Positions 1 to 9,697 of a DNA stretch of 18,936 bases are shown here, one piece after another. Positions within the stretch are counted from its first letter, which is position 1, and every line of letters starts with the position of its first letter. The position numbers and the translations under genes are program-made. Under the pieces are notes generated by a model, which saw only the letters and a program-made list of their open reading frames with translations, was not told the DNA's origin and searched no databases. The DNA is from Larix sibirica (Eukaryota > Streptophyta > Pinopsida > Pinales > Pinaceae), in NCBI GenBank assembly GCA_004151065.3, contig NWUY0300062640.1:9014-27949 (forward strand). The letters run 5' to 3'.

Positions 1-480
1 TAGGGCTTAACAACTTGGATATTCCATATATGTAGTGTCTACAAGCCCTTGGTAGAGCTCAAAAAGGTTTGTTTTGCTTGGTTCCTTATTATTGGGGGCT
101 TGACTCTTGGGAATAAAGTCATTCACCTTGGCATCCTTGAACATAACTATCCTTTATGAGGTAAAACTAAAAGCCTTAAACATATTTTTAGTATTGTACT
201 TATGCCACGACCACTTGGGATTAGTTGACTAAATTTTGTGATTGAATCCTCCCTACTCCATATCCTATAAAGTTTCCCATTAAGGAGATAGATTTCCATG
301 CGCCATAATTTTTTTTACATCATAGCACTAAATATAAATTTAAGTGGTTTTTATCATCTCAAAGAAGCAAAATGATGTTATGCTTAATAAAGCACGGCCT
401 ATGATATTTTCTTAGTATGATATCTCTCTACTCTATGCCAATCTATATATGCATATTATTGTGCATATGCTAAATGTTAA
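1..480. other. AT-rich intergenic sequence, nothing recognised
   Basis: I see no coding frame, RNA gene or strong repeat. Homopolymer runs and stops in all frames are typical of decayed intergenic plant DNA. Confidence 0.6.
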
Positions 481-831
481 GTTGGATGTGACACAATTGT
501 ATCAAATCTTGGAGTATTGGCAAATCCTCCCTACACCATGAGTAAGAATCTACCCATCATATCTCTAGCCCATTTTGTTGATTCTAAAAAATCTCAGCAA
601 TTTGAAGGAAGACATTGTCAACTAGCCAAGTTATTTATGAGTGGAGGGAGCATTGTTATAACTAGACCCCTCCACCTAAGTGACAAGTTTCCATGGCTCA
701 CCCTCGTGATCTTGGAGATAAAGAAACATATACAAGATTGTGAACATGGTAATGGTGGATGTTGGGGATGCATTCTATATCTCATTCGTGTTCATGATGG
801 ATGGGGGGAAACCCAAGAAGGACCATAGTGA
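481..831 (+). pseudogene. Open frame of about 115 codons, possible coding remnant
   Basis: The frame is open from just after the stop at 478-480 until TAG at 826-828. It begins at no convincing start: the first ATG in frame is at 538. The predicted peptide (motifs such as SKKSQQFEG and EHGNGGCWG) matches no family I recognise and shows no clear domain. Just past its end another frame continues with a Lys/Asp/Pro-rich peptide, which could reflect an old frameshift. The composition is slightly more GC-rich than its flanks. It may be a transposon fragment or chance. Confidence 0.2.
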
Positions 832-1328
832 TCCCCCACCAAATGTGAGTATCATCCCTATAGCCACCTAATAGAGTATCTTTGAATCTTGTACCTCGTG
901 TGTGTGACAAAAGGGTAGACTTAATGGTTATTTATGGTTATCAACTAGTCACAATTTTATTAATGTTATTATATACTTAAGAGGCAATTTTGTTTTTTCT
1001 TCTAATGCTATTACGTTATTTTTTATATTGGATTTTATTTCATTTTAGACTTGTTAGTAGTGATTGCAAAGTAGCCCCCTCTTTTGTATAAAATAAATAA
1101 TTTATGCATTATTTATTTATATTCATAGAGAGAAAAGCATTTTATTTTTAAAAATATATTGAATTATTAAAATATCTCCATATGTTGACTTTCAAACATA
1201 TATATTGATTTGGCATTGAGAAAAATGATCTTAAAGGATTAAGGTAAACAAACTTTCCTAACTAAATTATAAATCTTGGTCACAAATGACCAAAAAAACA
1301 TTGACAAACTATAATAAAACTACCATAG

Positions 1329-1402
1329 ACTATATAATACAAAGTAGTGAGGTCTTTACTAAGAAACTATGTAATACAAGGTATTGACGTCTTTACCGAG
1401 AA
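1329..1402. repeat. 37-bp tandem pair
   Basis: Two diverged 37-bp units begin ACTATATAATACAA (1329) and ACTATGTAATACAA (1366); each ends near a TCTTTACYRAGAA segment. Period and boundaries were read by eye. Confidence 0.75.
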
Positions 1403-1845
1403 ACCATAATTTCACTTATTTAGAACCATTATGATTTCATTAAAACAAGGGAATAACTTGATGGATTGTACATGGAATTTAAGCAAGCATCAATTATAAT
1501 GCTATTTCATTTTATGCTTTAGTATTAATCTTGTGGAAAATTCCTAAGGGTGTAAAAGTATATGTAAGAAAACACAAAAGGCCCACTACCAAAGTGTTTG
1601 TACTGGGGACCAAAATATTAGGTGGAAGATAGATTACCAAATGTGAAAGATATAATAGTGTAAAACGTAGATAAGGGATCTTTTAACTTTTTAAGTTTTA
1701 TTTTAACATTATGTTATATTATTATATTTTAAAATATTTCTTTCATAATTTGAAATTAGTAAATTAGCAAGAGAAAAAATAATTGGAAGTTAAATAATGT
1801 CATTCATATTAATTTAAGCAAAGAAAGAAAACTGTTGCAAAAAAA

Positions 1846-1929
1846 ACACAAAAAAAATCAACACTATTAAACAATAAACATGTAACAACACAAAAAAAAA
1901 TCAACACAATTGTACAATAAACATGATTT
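1846..1929. repeat. 42-bp tandem pair
   Basis: Two units beginning ACACAAAAAAAA at 1846 and 1888 share the downstream words ATCAACAC and ACAATAAACATG. The period is 42 bp, with a few differences and one length change in the A run. Confidence 0.75.
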
Positions 1930-3563
1930 CAAATGGTCAAGATAATATAGCAATGTGTCAAAGAAAAAGAATGTCAATTGCATGTATTAATGACATTTCA
2001 ACATCTAAATTAATGCCATAAGTTATATTCTTATAATAAAACATGTTGAATGTCCATGTGTCCATTTGGAAAAAGTGTAAAGGTATGTCTTCTTAAATGT
2101 TTTGAATCTAATAAATGTCAAGAAAATCATTCAAACAACATTTTACATGATTATAAAGACAAAGTACATGTTATTAAAGCATCAAGATATGGTTAGTATT
2201 TTCAAAACAACTTAACATAATATGGCATCAGGGTTTATAACTCTTTACTACTCAATCAAAAGTGAAATTTATTAATAAAAAAAGCTACATAAACAATAAT
2301 ATAATATTAAAAATATGTATTAATTATGAAATGGTTATAGGTAGCTTACAAGATTATGATTGATGTTACTCATCATGATTGAAGTTGAATTATTTATTTA
2401 GAAGTGTGAAGTATCTTGCACATGCACTCCATTACATTCATATAATGTCATTCATGCGAATTAATTAGGTGGGTGACACCTTGCATATGAAAAGTCTAGT
2501 TAGTGGAATTTAATAATCAACATAAATATTGAAAAAAGTCAAGCTTTGAATGTAGTATTTTATCGACTTTTCATCAACATAATTTAATTATAGTAGAGTT
2601 CTAATATGGAGGACAATTAGCCTGTGCATGCTATATGATAGAAAACACATGGGTGGTAAAAGACATGGTAGTCATGTTGGAATATCTTCTTGAGCCATTT
2701 CAACATTTTCATATCCAAAACAATATTTGTAAGTGTATCAAAGAAGGCAATTTATTTTTCAATAGGTCTTGTTTTCCAAATTGTTTTTGAAGTTTCCATA
2801 AACCCTTTATGTACTAGTGTGAGATATATTGGTTCTTGAAGCTACAACCAGATAGAAACACTTCATGCTCTAACCACATGATGGATTTTTATGTTTTTAT
2901 GTGTTGGCATCTCCACCAAATGTTTTCATATAAATAACTAAGATTCAAGACAATGCCCCTTACTACAATTGATTATGAAACTACGATAAACAATTTATGA
3001 AATATAATCATTTGGAGTGTGTCTCTAGGTTGATGTGATAGTTTCCTCCACACTAATACTAACATCAAAGGTAAGTGCCATCTCATATAAACCCACTCTA
3101 AATCTTGATATTATATGTTTTTTGTTTATAATTACTATGTATTACAATAATGGTATAGGTATAGCTCTCTCATAAGATTCCATTTTGCATTAACACAATA
3201 TAAATACCCACTTAAACATGAGAGATTTTTAAACTTTACCCATACACCATAGGCTCACCAAAGTGCCATGTTAACACATACATAGCTATTATAATATATC
3301 TTGATAATAATACTTTTTCTTTCAAAATAACAATTGGATAGAATTATCAAAAGCATTGTAGCTAAATGTGTAAAACATTTCTTACAGTGGTAAACAACTC
3401 AAGTTCAGAACCCAAAAAAGTGAACAAGAAATCTACAATCAAGCTATGGATACATAACCAAACTACCATGATTATAAGTCTATAAGTACATATTCTTACA
3501 TATTGATATACTAAAATTAAAGCTCTAAAAAACATGTAAAACTAGCTAAAGCTAAGGCTCAAT

Positions 3564-3869
3564 ATGGCCTTCATCCACCAAGTTTACATGGTGTATGAAG
3601 TGTCATTGATGATACAGCCGAAGGAGTCATCCATGAGGCCTAGAGTAGTGGAATCCACAAGTAGCACCATAATGGTTAAAGATCCATTGATATTGGAGGC
3701 AAAGGGATTTCTTGAGAGTCTAAGGGCAATAGATGTAATGGAAGGCAAGTTGACATGGGTCATGATGCACTCCAACAGCATTTTCGTTGCATTGAAGGAG
3801 GGCACCAATTATAAGTGCTTCACCCTTAGCACAAAAATATTGGCACATGATTCATTTTCCCAATCTTAA
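3564..3869 (+). pseudogene. 101-codon open frame, unrecognised, possible coding remnant
   Basis: ATG at 3564 to TAA at 3867-3869. The peptide looks protein-like (mixed composition, segments such as LILEAKGFLESL and ALKEGTNYKCF) but matches no family I know. It has no signal peptide or membrane segment. The opposite strand is also open over 3584-3808, so strand assignment is uncertain. It lies next to decayed coding sequence on the minus strand (3963-4594), so it is more likely a transposon-derived fragment than a gene. Confidence 0.25.
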
Positions 3870-3962
3870 AGGGATAGGAGATGCTTTCTTGCTTGATGGA
3901 GAGGTGGTCCCTAGCCTTATTGGCCTTAATATTCTTTTATTAATTTTATTCTCCCAATTTTC

Positions 3963-4358
3963 CTAAGTTGAAGATGAGGACACCACCTTACCCTAGATCT
4001 CCACTATTTCCTTCTTGCATCTCTTGATGCCTCTTTTTAGCCCACAAGCTTCAAACACGCAGCATAGGCAACAACAATGCTCAATGGCGATGATTTTTTG
4101 CTTCCCTAAAGTAGGTTCGTCGCCATAAAGTAGGGCATCCAACTCTCATCGTCTCGTAGAATCTCCAAGAAATACATGAATCCAGATTATGGGAATAACT
4201 AAGTAACGACCCCTTACGAGACTTGTCCCTAGTTCCATTGTACCAAACAAAGTCGATGAAGGAGGACATTGTACATTGGAGGAGTTATTTCCATGCTACT
4301 CCTTAAGATCTTTCCCATCAAGCTTGAATAAGATGAGAGAGGGTGACGAGGATAGTTA
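3963..4358 (-). pseudogene. Decayed coding sequence, minus strand, stops at 4298, 4148 and 3995
   Basis: Reading down from 4355, one frame stays protein-like for about 130 codons with no frameshift, broken by TAG (4298-4296), TGA (4148-4146), TAG (3995-3993) and TAG (3965-3963). Legible segments include FKLDGKDLKE near the start, IPIIWIHVFLGDSTRR in the middle, and a Cys-rich stretch followed by LKRGIKRCKKEIVEI near the end. The family is not recognised. A fragment in another frame (4594 to 4458) precedes it and probably belongs to the same old gene or element. Confidence 0.4.
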
Positions 4359-4457
4359 ATCCCCCTACTTGTTATATTTCATCTGAAGTGCCATGTGAAG
4401 GGGGAGGCATCCCCCTCCACATTTTTTGCTTGTCCATTCAAACCTTAAGGTAAAGTT

Positions 4458-4594
4458 TAAGGCAATCTCTCGACCTTGTCCTTGGTCCAAATCATGAATT
4501 CTCCTTGGGCTAAGGCCTTTCCTTCATTCACCTTGCGATCTACATCTTTGTTGAGACCCCTTTGTACATAATAAAAGAGTATATGTCGAAAGCA
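4458..4594 (-). pseudogene. 45-codon coding remnant upstream of the 3963-4358 fragment
   Basis: An open minus-strand frame between a TAG at 4597-4595 and TAA at 4460-4458. It contains charged, protein-like sequence (LNKDVDRKVNEGKALAQGEF, then WTKDKVERLP). It is not recognised. Strand and position suggest it is the upstream part of the neighbouring decayed frame, separated by a frameshift and a low-complexity gap. Confidence 0.3.
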
Positions 4595-4740
4595 CTAGGC
4601 TGGGATGATGGCTATTTGAACATTTATTACCATTCAATGTTCTAAGGGGAACTTTCCTAAGACCAAGACTCTAATGATAATCGTTGAGTCCTCGATGACC
4701 ATGATTTTGATCATGTTATGTCTCCATTATAGTTGTAGGG

Positions 4741-4896
4741 CTTAATAAGTAGCTAAAGATTATGTTTTGTTATTAATAGCGTGGTCTAGAGCCCAAGCAA
4801 ATTTTATTTATTTTGGTCCTTAATAAGCAATTAAAAATTTTGCTTTGTTATGGATGACATGGCCTAGACCCCAAGCTAATTTTAATTATTTTTCTC
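4741..4896. repeat. 78-bp diverged tandem pair
   Basis: Units starting CTTAATAAG at 4741 and 4819 share the words TTTGTTAT, ATGGCCTAGA-like and CCCAAGC, in the same order and spacing. They have diverged noticeably, so the duplication is old. Confidence 0.65.
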
Positions 4897-5429
4897 CTTC
4901 CAAATCAACAATTATCTCTCACACCTACCACCCTAACAATAATGTATTGATCACACTAATGAAATTGTTCATGGATATTAAATGCATCTTACATGACATG
5001 TCACTTTATGACACTTAATTTTGCATACCTAGATGCCAAAGTGCTAATCCCGCAAGTCACTAACAAATTAGCAAATAAAACAATTAAAAACCTGGCATAA
5101 AAATTATATACATATAAAAACTATAAATCCAAACATATTTGAAAAGGCATGTAGGAAGAATTCATCCATATGCATTAATATCTTCAAATCCATGACCAAG
5201 AACTTGATTACCTCGTATCTGATTATTAGTGGGTGGTAACACGGCCATGTGTAAGACTAAAATGGAAATTATTCGACGTTCTTAACTGGTTGCTTTCAGA
5301 TAAAGGTTTTGGGTTGTTATTTATTATTCATGATTATTAAATAGCTAAGTCAATTGACAGATAACCCAACCAGAAAAAGGTAGAGAAAATTAACTGAAAA
5401 TAATGTCAAATATAAACTAAGCTAGGAAG
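4897..5429. other. AT-rich intergenic sequence, nothing recognised
   Basis: No coding frame, RNA gene or clear repeat could be supported here. Confidence 0.55.
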
Positions 5430-5822
5430 AATGTACTAATGGATTTTGCGTGTGCAAAAGGTAAAATCTCATTTTAGGAACTTTTCATTACATACAGAAA
5501 GCAAAACATAATCCCTCCAACATGAGGAGATTAGCAAATGCATTATTTAATGGTAGGAATGTCATTATCTTCAAATATAAACTTGTAACAATTGAGAATA
5601 CTTTAGCAAATGTATTATTTAATGTTATTTAATGGTAGGAATGTCATTATCTTCAAATATAAACTTGTAACAATTGAGAATACTTTTTAGGGAATGTTAG
5701 AAAGGATGTAGTGATGAATTTTGAATGTGCAAAGGAAAAATCTTAATTTAGGAACATAGATCCATTCCACATGGGCAGATTAGCAAATGCACCAACAAAT
5801 TTAATGGTTAGGGATATCATAT
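5430..5822. repeat. Old diverged direct repeat flanking the first 82-bp tandem block
   Basis: Sequence at 5430-5565 (words TGTGCAAAAGG, TTTTAGGAAC, GATTAGCAAATGCA) recurs in diverged form at 5705-5820 (TGTGCAAAGG, ATTTAGGAAC, GATTAGCAAATGCA). The spacing is about 275 bp and the 82-bp repeat units lie between the copies. Confidence 0.65.
5555..5692. repeat. 82-bp tandem repeat, about 1.7 units
   Basis: A unit starting AGGAATGTCATTATCTTC at 5555 repeats at 5637. The second unit stops matching near 5684, after GAGAATACTTT. The shared part looks identical. The same units recur at 6374-6570, where one copy is shortened to a 66-bp period. Confidence 0.85.
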
Positions 5823-6372
5823 TCTAAACCAACCACTATTTGCTAATTGACAAGGTCTTCATTATTAAAGTGTCCGGAGAGGGAGATGTAAAAAGTATTA
5901 AGTGTGGTTGGATTTTCCAGCTGAGCTCTTAACAAAATTCAAGTTTCCTTGGGCAACGCAATTTGCCTATGATGCTGGTTCAAAATTTTATTTTTGTTTT
6001 TTCTTCAAACAAATAGATATATACTCAAGCAGTAAATCATTAAATGGCCAACTACATAGGGTATGTTAACAAGGAAAGCCGAAACAATGCCACTTACTAG
6101 GCCTCTGAAAGAGCTGTGAAACTTCCATCAATTCTAGCAAATCAAATGTTCTTAATTTTCATTGTGTTTGCCTTGTCGAAGGCAAAGTTACCAGACTCGG
6201 AGTTCGGAAAAATTTGGCCAGCAGAGTTTGATTCACAGTCAACCATGAGTCTGGCTTGGGCTGAACCAGAAAAAATATTTTCTGTCACGATCCAAATCAA
6301 GTTTGCAATCCTTGTGACAATCTTCCAAAGCTTGTTGGTTTGGATGTATATATTCATTAATCTCAAACAATG

Positions 6373-6373
6373 N
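6373..6373. other. Undetermined base (N) at a duplication junction
   Basis: This is the only N noticed in the window. It lies between the two identical 819-bp copies, as expected where two contigs or reads were joined. Confidence 0.98.
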
Positions 6374-7025
6374 TGTCATTATCTTCAAATATAAACTTGT
6401 AACAATTGAGAATACTTTAGCAAATGTATTATTTAGGAATGTCATTATCTTCAAATATAAACTTGTAACAATTGAGAATACTTTAGCAAATGTATTATTT
6501 AATGTTATTTAATGGTAGGAATGTCATTATCTTCAAATATAAACTTGTAACAATTGAGAATACTTTTTAGGGAATGTTAGAAAGGATGTAGTGATGAATT
6601 TTGAATGTGCAAAGGAAAAATCTTAATTTAGGAACATAGATCCATTCCACATGGGCAGATTAGCAAATGCACCAACAAATTTAATGGTTAGGGATATCAT
6701 ATTCTAAACCAACCACTATTTGCTAATTGACAAGGTCTTCATTATTAAAGTGTCCGGAGAGGGAGATGTAAAAAGTATTAAGTGTGGTTGGATTTTCCAG
6801 CTGAGCTCTTAACAAAATTCAAGTTTCCTTGGGCAACGCAATTTGCCTATGATGCTGGTTCAAAATTTTATTTTTGTTTTTTCTTCAAACAAATAGATAT
6901 ATACTCAAGCAGTAAATCATTAAATGGCCAACTACATAGGGTATGTTAACAAGGAAAGCCGAAACAATGCCACTTACTAGGCCTCTGAAAGAGCTGTGAA
7001 ACTTCCATCAATTCTAGCAAATCAA

Positions 7026-7253
7026 ATGTTCTTAATTTTCATTGTGTTTGCCTTGTCGAAGGCAAAGTTACCAGACTCGGAGTTCGGAAAAATTTGGCCA
7101 GCAGAGTTTGATTCACAGTCAACCATGAGTCTGGCTTGGGCTGAACCAGAAAAAATATTTTCTGTCACGATCCAAATCAAGTTTGCAATCCTTGTGACAA
7201 TCTTCCAAAGCTTGTTGGTTTGGATGTATATATTCATTAATCTCAAACAATGA
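7026..7253 (+). CDS. Hypothetical 75-aa peptide with two hydrophobic segments (doubtful)
   Basis: ATG at 7026 to TGA at 7251-7253. The peptide starts with a signal-like hydrophobic run (MFLIFIVFALSKA), has a polar middle with SEFGKIWPAEFDSQ, and a second hydrophobic span (FAILVTIFQSLLVWMYIFI) near the C-terminus. The same frame occurs in the duplicate copy from 6146, but there the stop codon falls on the N. I recognise no family. The opposite strand is also open, and the frame sits inside a repeat, so it may well be chance. Confidence 0.15.
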   Translation: MFLIFIVFALSKAKLPDSEFGKIWPAEFDSQSTMSLAWAEPEKIFSVTIQIKFAILVTIFQSLLVWMYIFINLKQ

Positions 7254-7383
7254 AAATGTTTTAAAAACCCAAGTGAGGTGTATAACCTTGTGACAATCTT
7301 CCAAAGCTTGTTGGTTTGGATGTATATATTCATTAATCTCAAACAATGAAAATATTTTAAAAACCCAAGTGAGGTGCATAAAC
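7190..7383. repeat. 96-bp tandem pair, nearly identical
   Basis: Units at 7190-7285 and 7286-7381 both begin CCTTGTGACAATCTTCC and contain TCATTAATCTCAAACAATG and ACCCAAGTGAGGTG. Two substitutions were seen (7257/7353 and 7281/7377). The first unit overlaps the 3' end of the 819-bp duplicate, whose other copy lacks this extension. Confidence 0.9.
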
Positions 7384-8899
7384 TAGTGTTGCAAAACTCG
7401 GATTTTGCCTGTGTTTGAAATCATTTGTTTTTTAAAAGATTGGCAGAAGTCAACAAATAACACCACGGATATAACACCACTCTCGTAGTCCTCCCATCCA
7501 GAAACAAAAACAAATGAAAATGGGCAAACGGATCCCAAACAATACTTTCATACGAGAAATGCAACCCTGTCAGCATTTTTTCCGAAAAGATCGACAAAGT
7601 CCCTATTAGGCACCAGATCTGAGGGGATCTGTTCCACCAAATTTTGCCTCGTCTTGCACTTAGCTTCATCCCTTTTTAACATGCCATCTGGGTGGAACAG
7701 ACCACAGCAAGAATGGAACCTTGGTGGACAGCTGAACAATCCATCCACATCAACAATGAACCTAGGCCTCATTGGAATTCTCAATGTTTTTTATATAATT
7801 ACTTTCCAAAAAGCCGAAAAAGTTGTGTATAAACATCAATGGGAGCAGTATATGAGACAACCAATACGCCCCCTATTCGCCGGAATCCAGCAGAAGACGG
7901 ATTACTGAAATTGCAGTTTCTATTGCTCAAATCGCGATTTCGACGATTTGGGTAGTTTTAAAATGTAGCATTTAGTCTAGGAAAGATCCATTTAGGTAGT
8001 TTTAAAATGTGACATTTAGTCTAGAAAAAATCATTGTGATTGTTGAAATTGCATAATTACACAAACTGCAATTTTGTGATTTTAACTAGATTTGATTAAA
8101 AAAAAAACCGGAAAAACAAGGCATTTTGGTTAGTCTTTATCCTACACGCCAACTATTGGGGTTAATCTTTACCTCTCTGACTTAAAAGAGTTCCACAAAA
8201 CATGCCTTGATTTACCTTGTCCCATTTCTTTTCACTTTAATCCGTCTTACATATATTACTAACCAGAGAATTTGGAATGATAGATAATAACACAATTATT
8301 GAATCAATGTAGCCAACCTAGAAACAGAAAAATCAAATAGATTCTGCCGGGAAAAGATTGGATCCCATTTTATCCACACATTAACAATCTCGTGCCTAAT
8401 TCCAAAGACTGCCCATCCTTTTACTCTGACATCCTGAAAAAAGTAAAAACAATCTGCCATATTGTGAGATTCAGCTTTTCTCTCTTGCATTGCATTTCTT
8501 TAGGATAATAGAGTGATAAATTTAAAAGAAAAACCTGTAAAAAACAATTCTCAGAAAAAGCATCTAACAGACATCTGGTTTCATTCAGATTTTTGGTACA
8601 CTACCAAAAATAAAGCAAAGCTTCCAAATGCTATAATCAGTCCTCGAATCATAAAACAAAACTTACAAATTCAGCTAAAAAATACCAAATTTCATGCTAT
8701 AATCAACAGCTGAATAAAAGAATAATTTTATATACATATCCAATCTCCTTCGAGTACAAGGGCTAAATCAATATTCAGAACAGGTTAAACACTGTAGCCT
8801 GACAATATCTGTGCACAACCCAGAGACGTGACAAAATTCTGGCCAATATAGAGCAAGCAAGTGCTGAATTACACAATACATAAATATTTAAATAAGCAG
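7384..8899. other. Intergenic sequence without a recognisable gene
   Basis: Open frames of 64-84 codons exist on both strands around 7420-7908 and near 8300-8700, but none has recognisable motifs and several overlap antisense. 7951-8035 holds a 44-bp tandem pair (GGTAGTTTTAAAATGT at 7951 and 7995). A perfect 12-bp inverted repeat (AAATTGCAGTTT at 7908-7919, complement at 8063-8074) brackets that pair and could be the trace of a small non-autonomous element. Confidence 0.45.
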
Positions 8900-9697
8900 T
8901 ACTTCATACAGCAAATAAAGGTTGCCTTTTACAAAATAGATTTTATCCGGGATCGCAACAGCTTCCTAACGAAAAAATGGAGTGCTGCAATGAGTTTTGT
9001 AAAGTTGGTGTGCTTATAAGATGAGTCAACTGGACATTACCAGAAAATTCCTGCAAGCACATGAAAAGGCCTGCCAATATATATTGTATAGTCCCTGCAT
9101 AACCAATTATCTTGTGGGGGATAGGCACTCTCACACCAAAACATCCTTTGGGTGAAGAAAGAAAAAAAATTGTGTCTATAATCAATGATGTTGGATCCCA
9201 CAAGATACGCCACAGTGCCAGCCAAATTTTAGAACAAATTAAACCATCATGCGAAGATCATCATTAGCGGGTGCAATTTCTACTTTCCACTCTGTTTGCA
9301 AAATTGGGAATCACTTGTCGCCTATATCATGCCGACCCTAGGAGGGAAAGATAATGCAGTACACGAACTACTTGGTTAGGATATGGTTCAGTTATTTCCC
9401 AATGACCCAAAAACACCTATATGGAAGGAAGTATTTGCAAAGAAACCAAGCAATATTTGAAAGCCCAGTTTCATTCTTGAGGCAAAGGCTTTAAACCGTA
9501 TTGTACATCTCAATCCAGTCACAGCTGGCTCAACAGAATGTTACTTGGTAACACTAACTGGAATGACCATATTTCATTGGCCTCTGGCTTAGACAGTGCA
9601 ATTTTACCTGTAATGAATGAATTGAATTCCAATTAGCAAACAAAATTTGTAGGTCCACCGAAAACTGAGATTCTGATGTCAATAAATCCAACCATAG
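8900..9697 (-). other. 3' flank of the J-protein gene, probable 3' UTR with possible intron
   Basis: This stretch is less AT-rich and less repetitive than the surrounding desert, fitting transcribed sequence. On the minus strand a good splice donor (ACAG then GTAAAA) occurs about 90 nt after the stop, with the intron beginning at 9607. Possible acceptors ending in TGCAG lie at 9095 and 9051. No clear AATAAA was found for the minus strand between 8000 and 9100, so the transcript end is undetermined. Short open frames here have no recognisable product. Confidence 0.3.

Larger units (their letters stand above)
832..3560. other. AT-rich desert with short tandem repeats
   Basis: About 2.7 kb with no supportable gene. 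It contains the two small tandem repeats listed separately and many A or T runs. A segment near 3180-3260 (a TAAATACCCACTT motif followed by ATGAGAGAT) resembles one near 15860-15900, suggesting a dispersed repeat family. Confidence 0.6.
5554..7252. repeat. 819-bp direct duplication, period 880, with a single N between copies
   Basis: Copy A (5554-6372) and copy B (6434-7252) match at every position I checked, at a constant offset of 880. Copy A ends exactly at an undetermined base (N, 6373). The 61 bases after the N (6374-6434) repeat 5560-5620, part of the 82-bp tandem unit, and copy B then begins. Perfect identity plus an N at the junction suggests a gap-filling or contig-overlap artefact; a very recent tandem duplication is the alternative. 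Confidence 0.9.

Noticed and set aside
5530-7380. The 880-bp period as a true satellite array.
   Set aside because: Only two copies exist, they are identical, and an N marks the junction, so an assembly explanation is preferred.
7421-7908. Overlapping open frames of 78-84 codons on both strands.
   Set aside because: None has a recognisable motif, they overlap antisense to each other, and nothing favours one strand.
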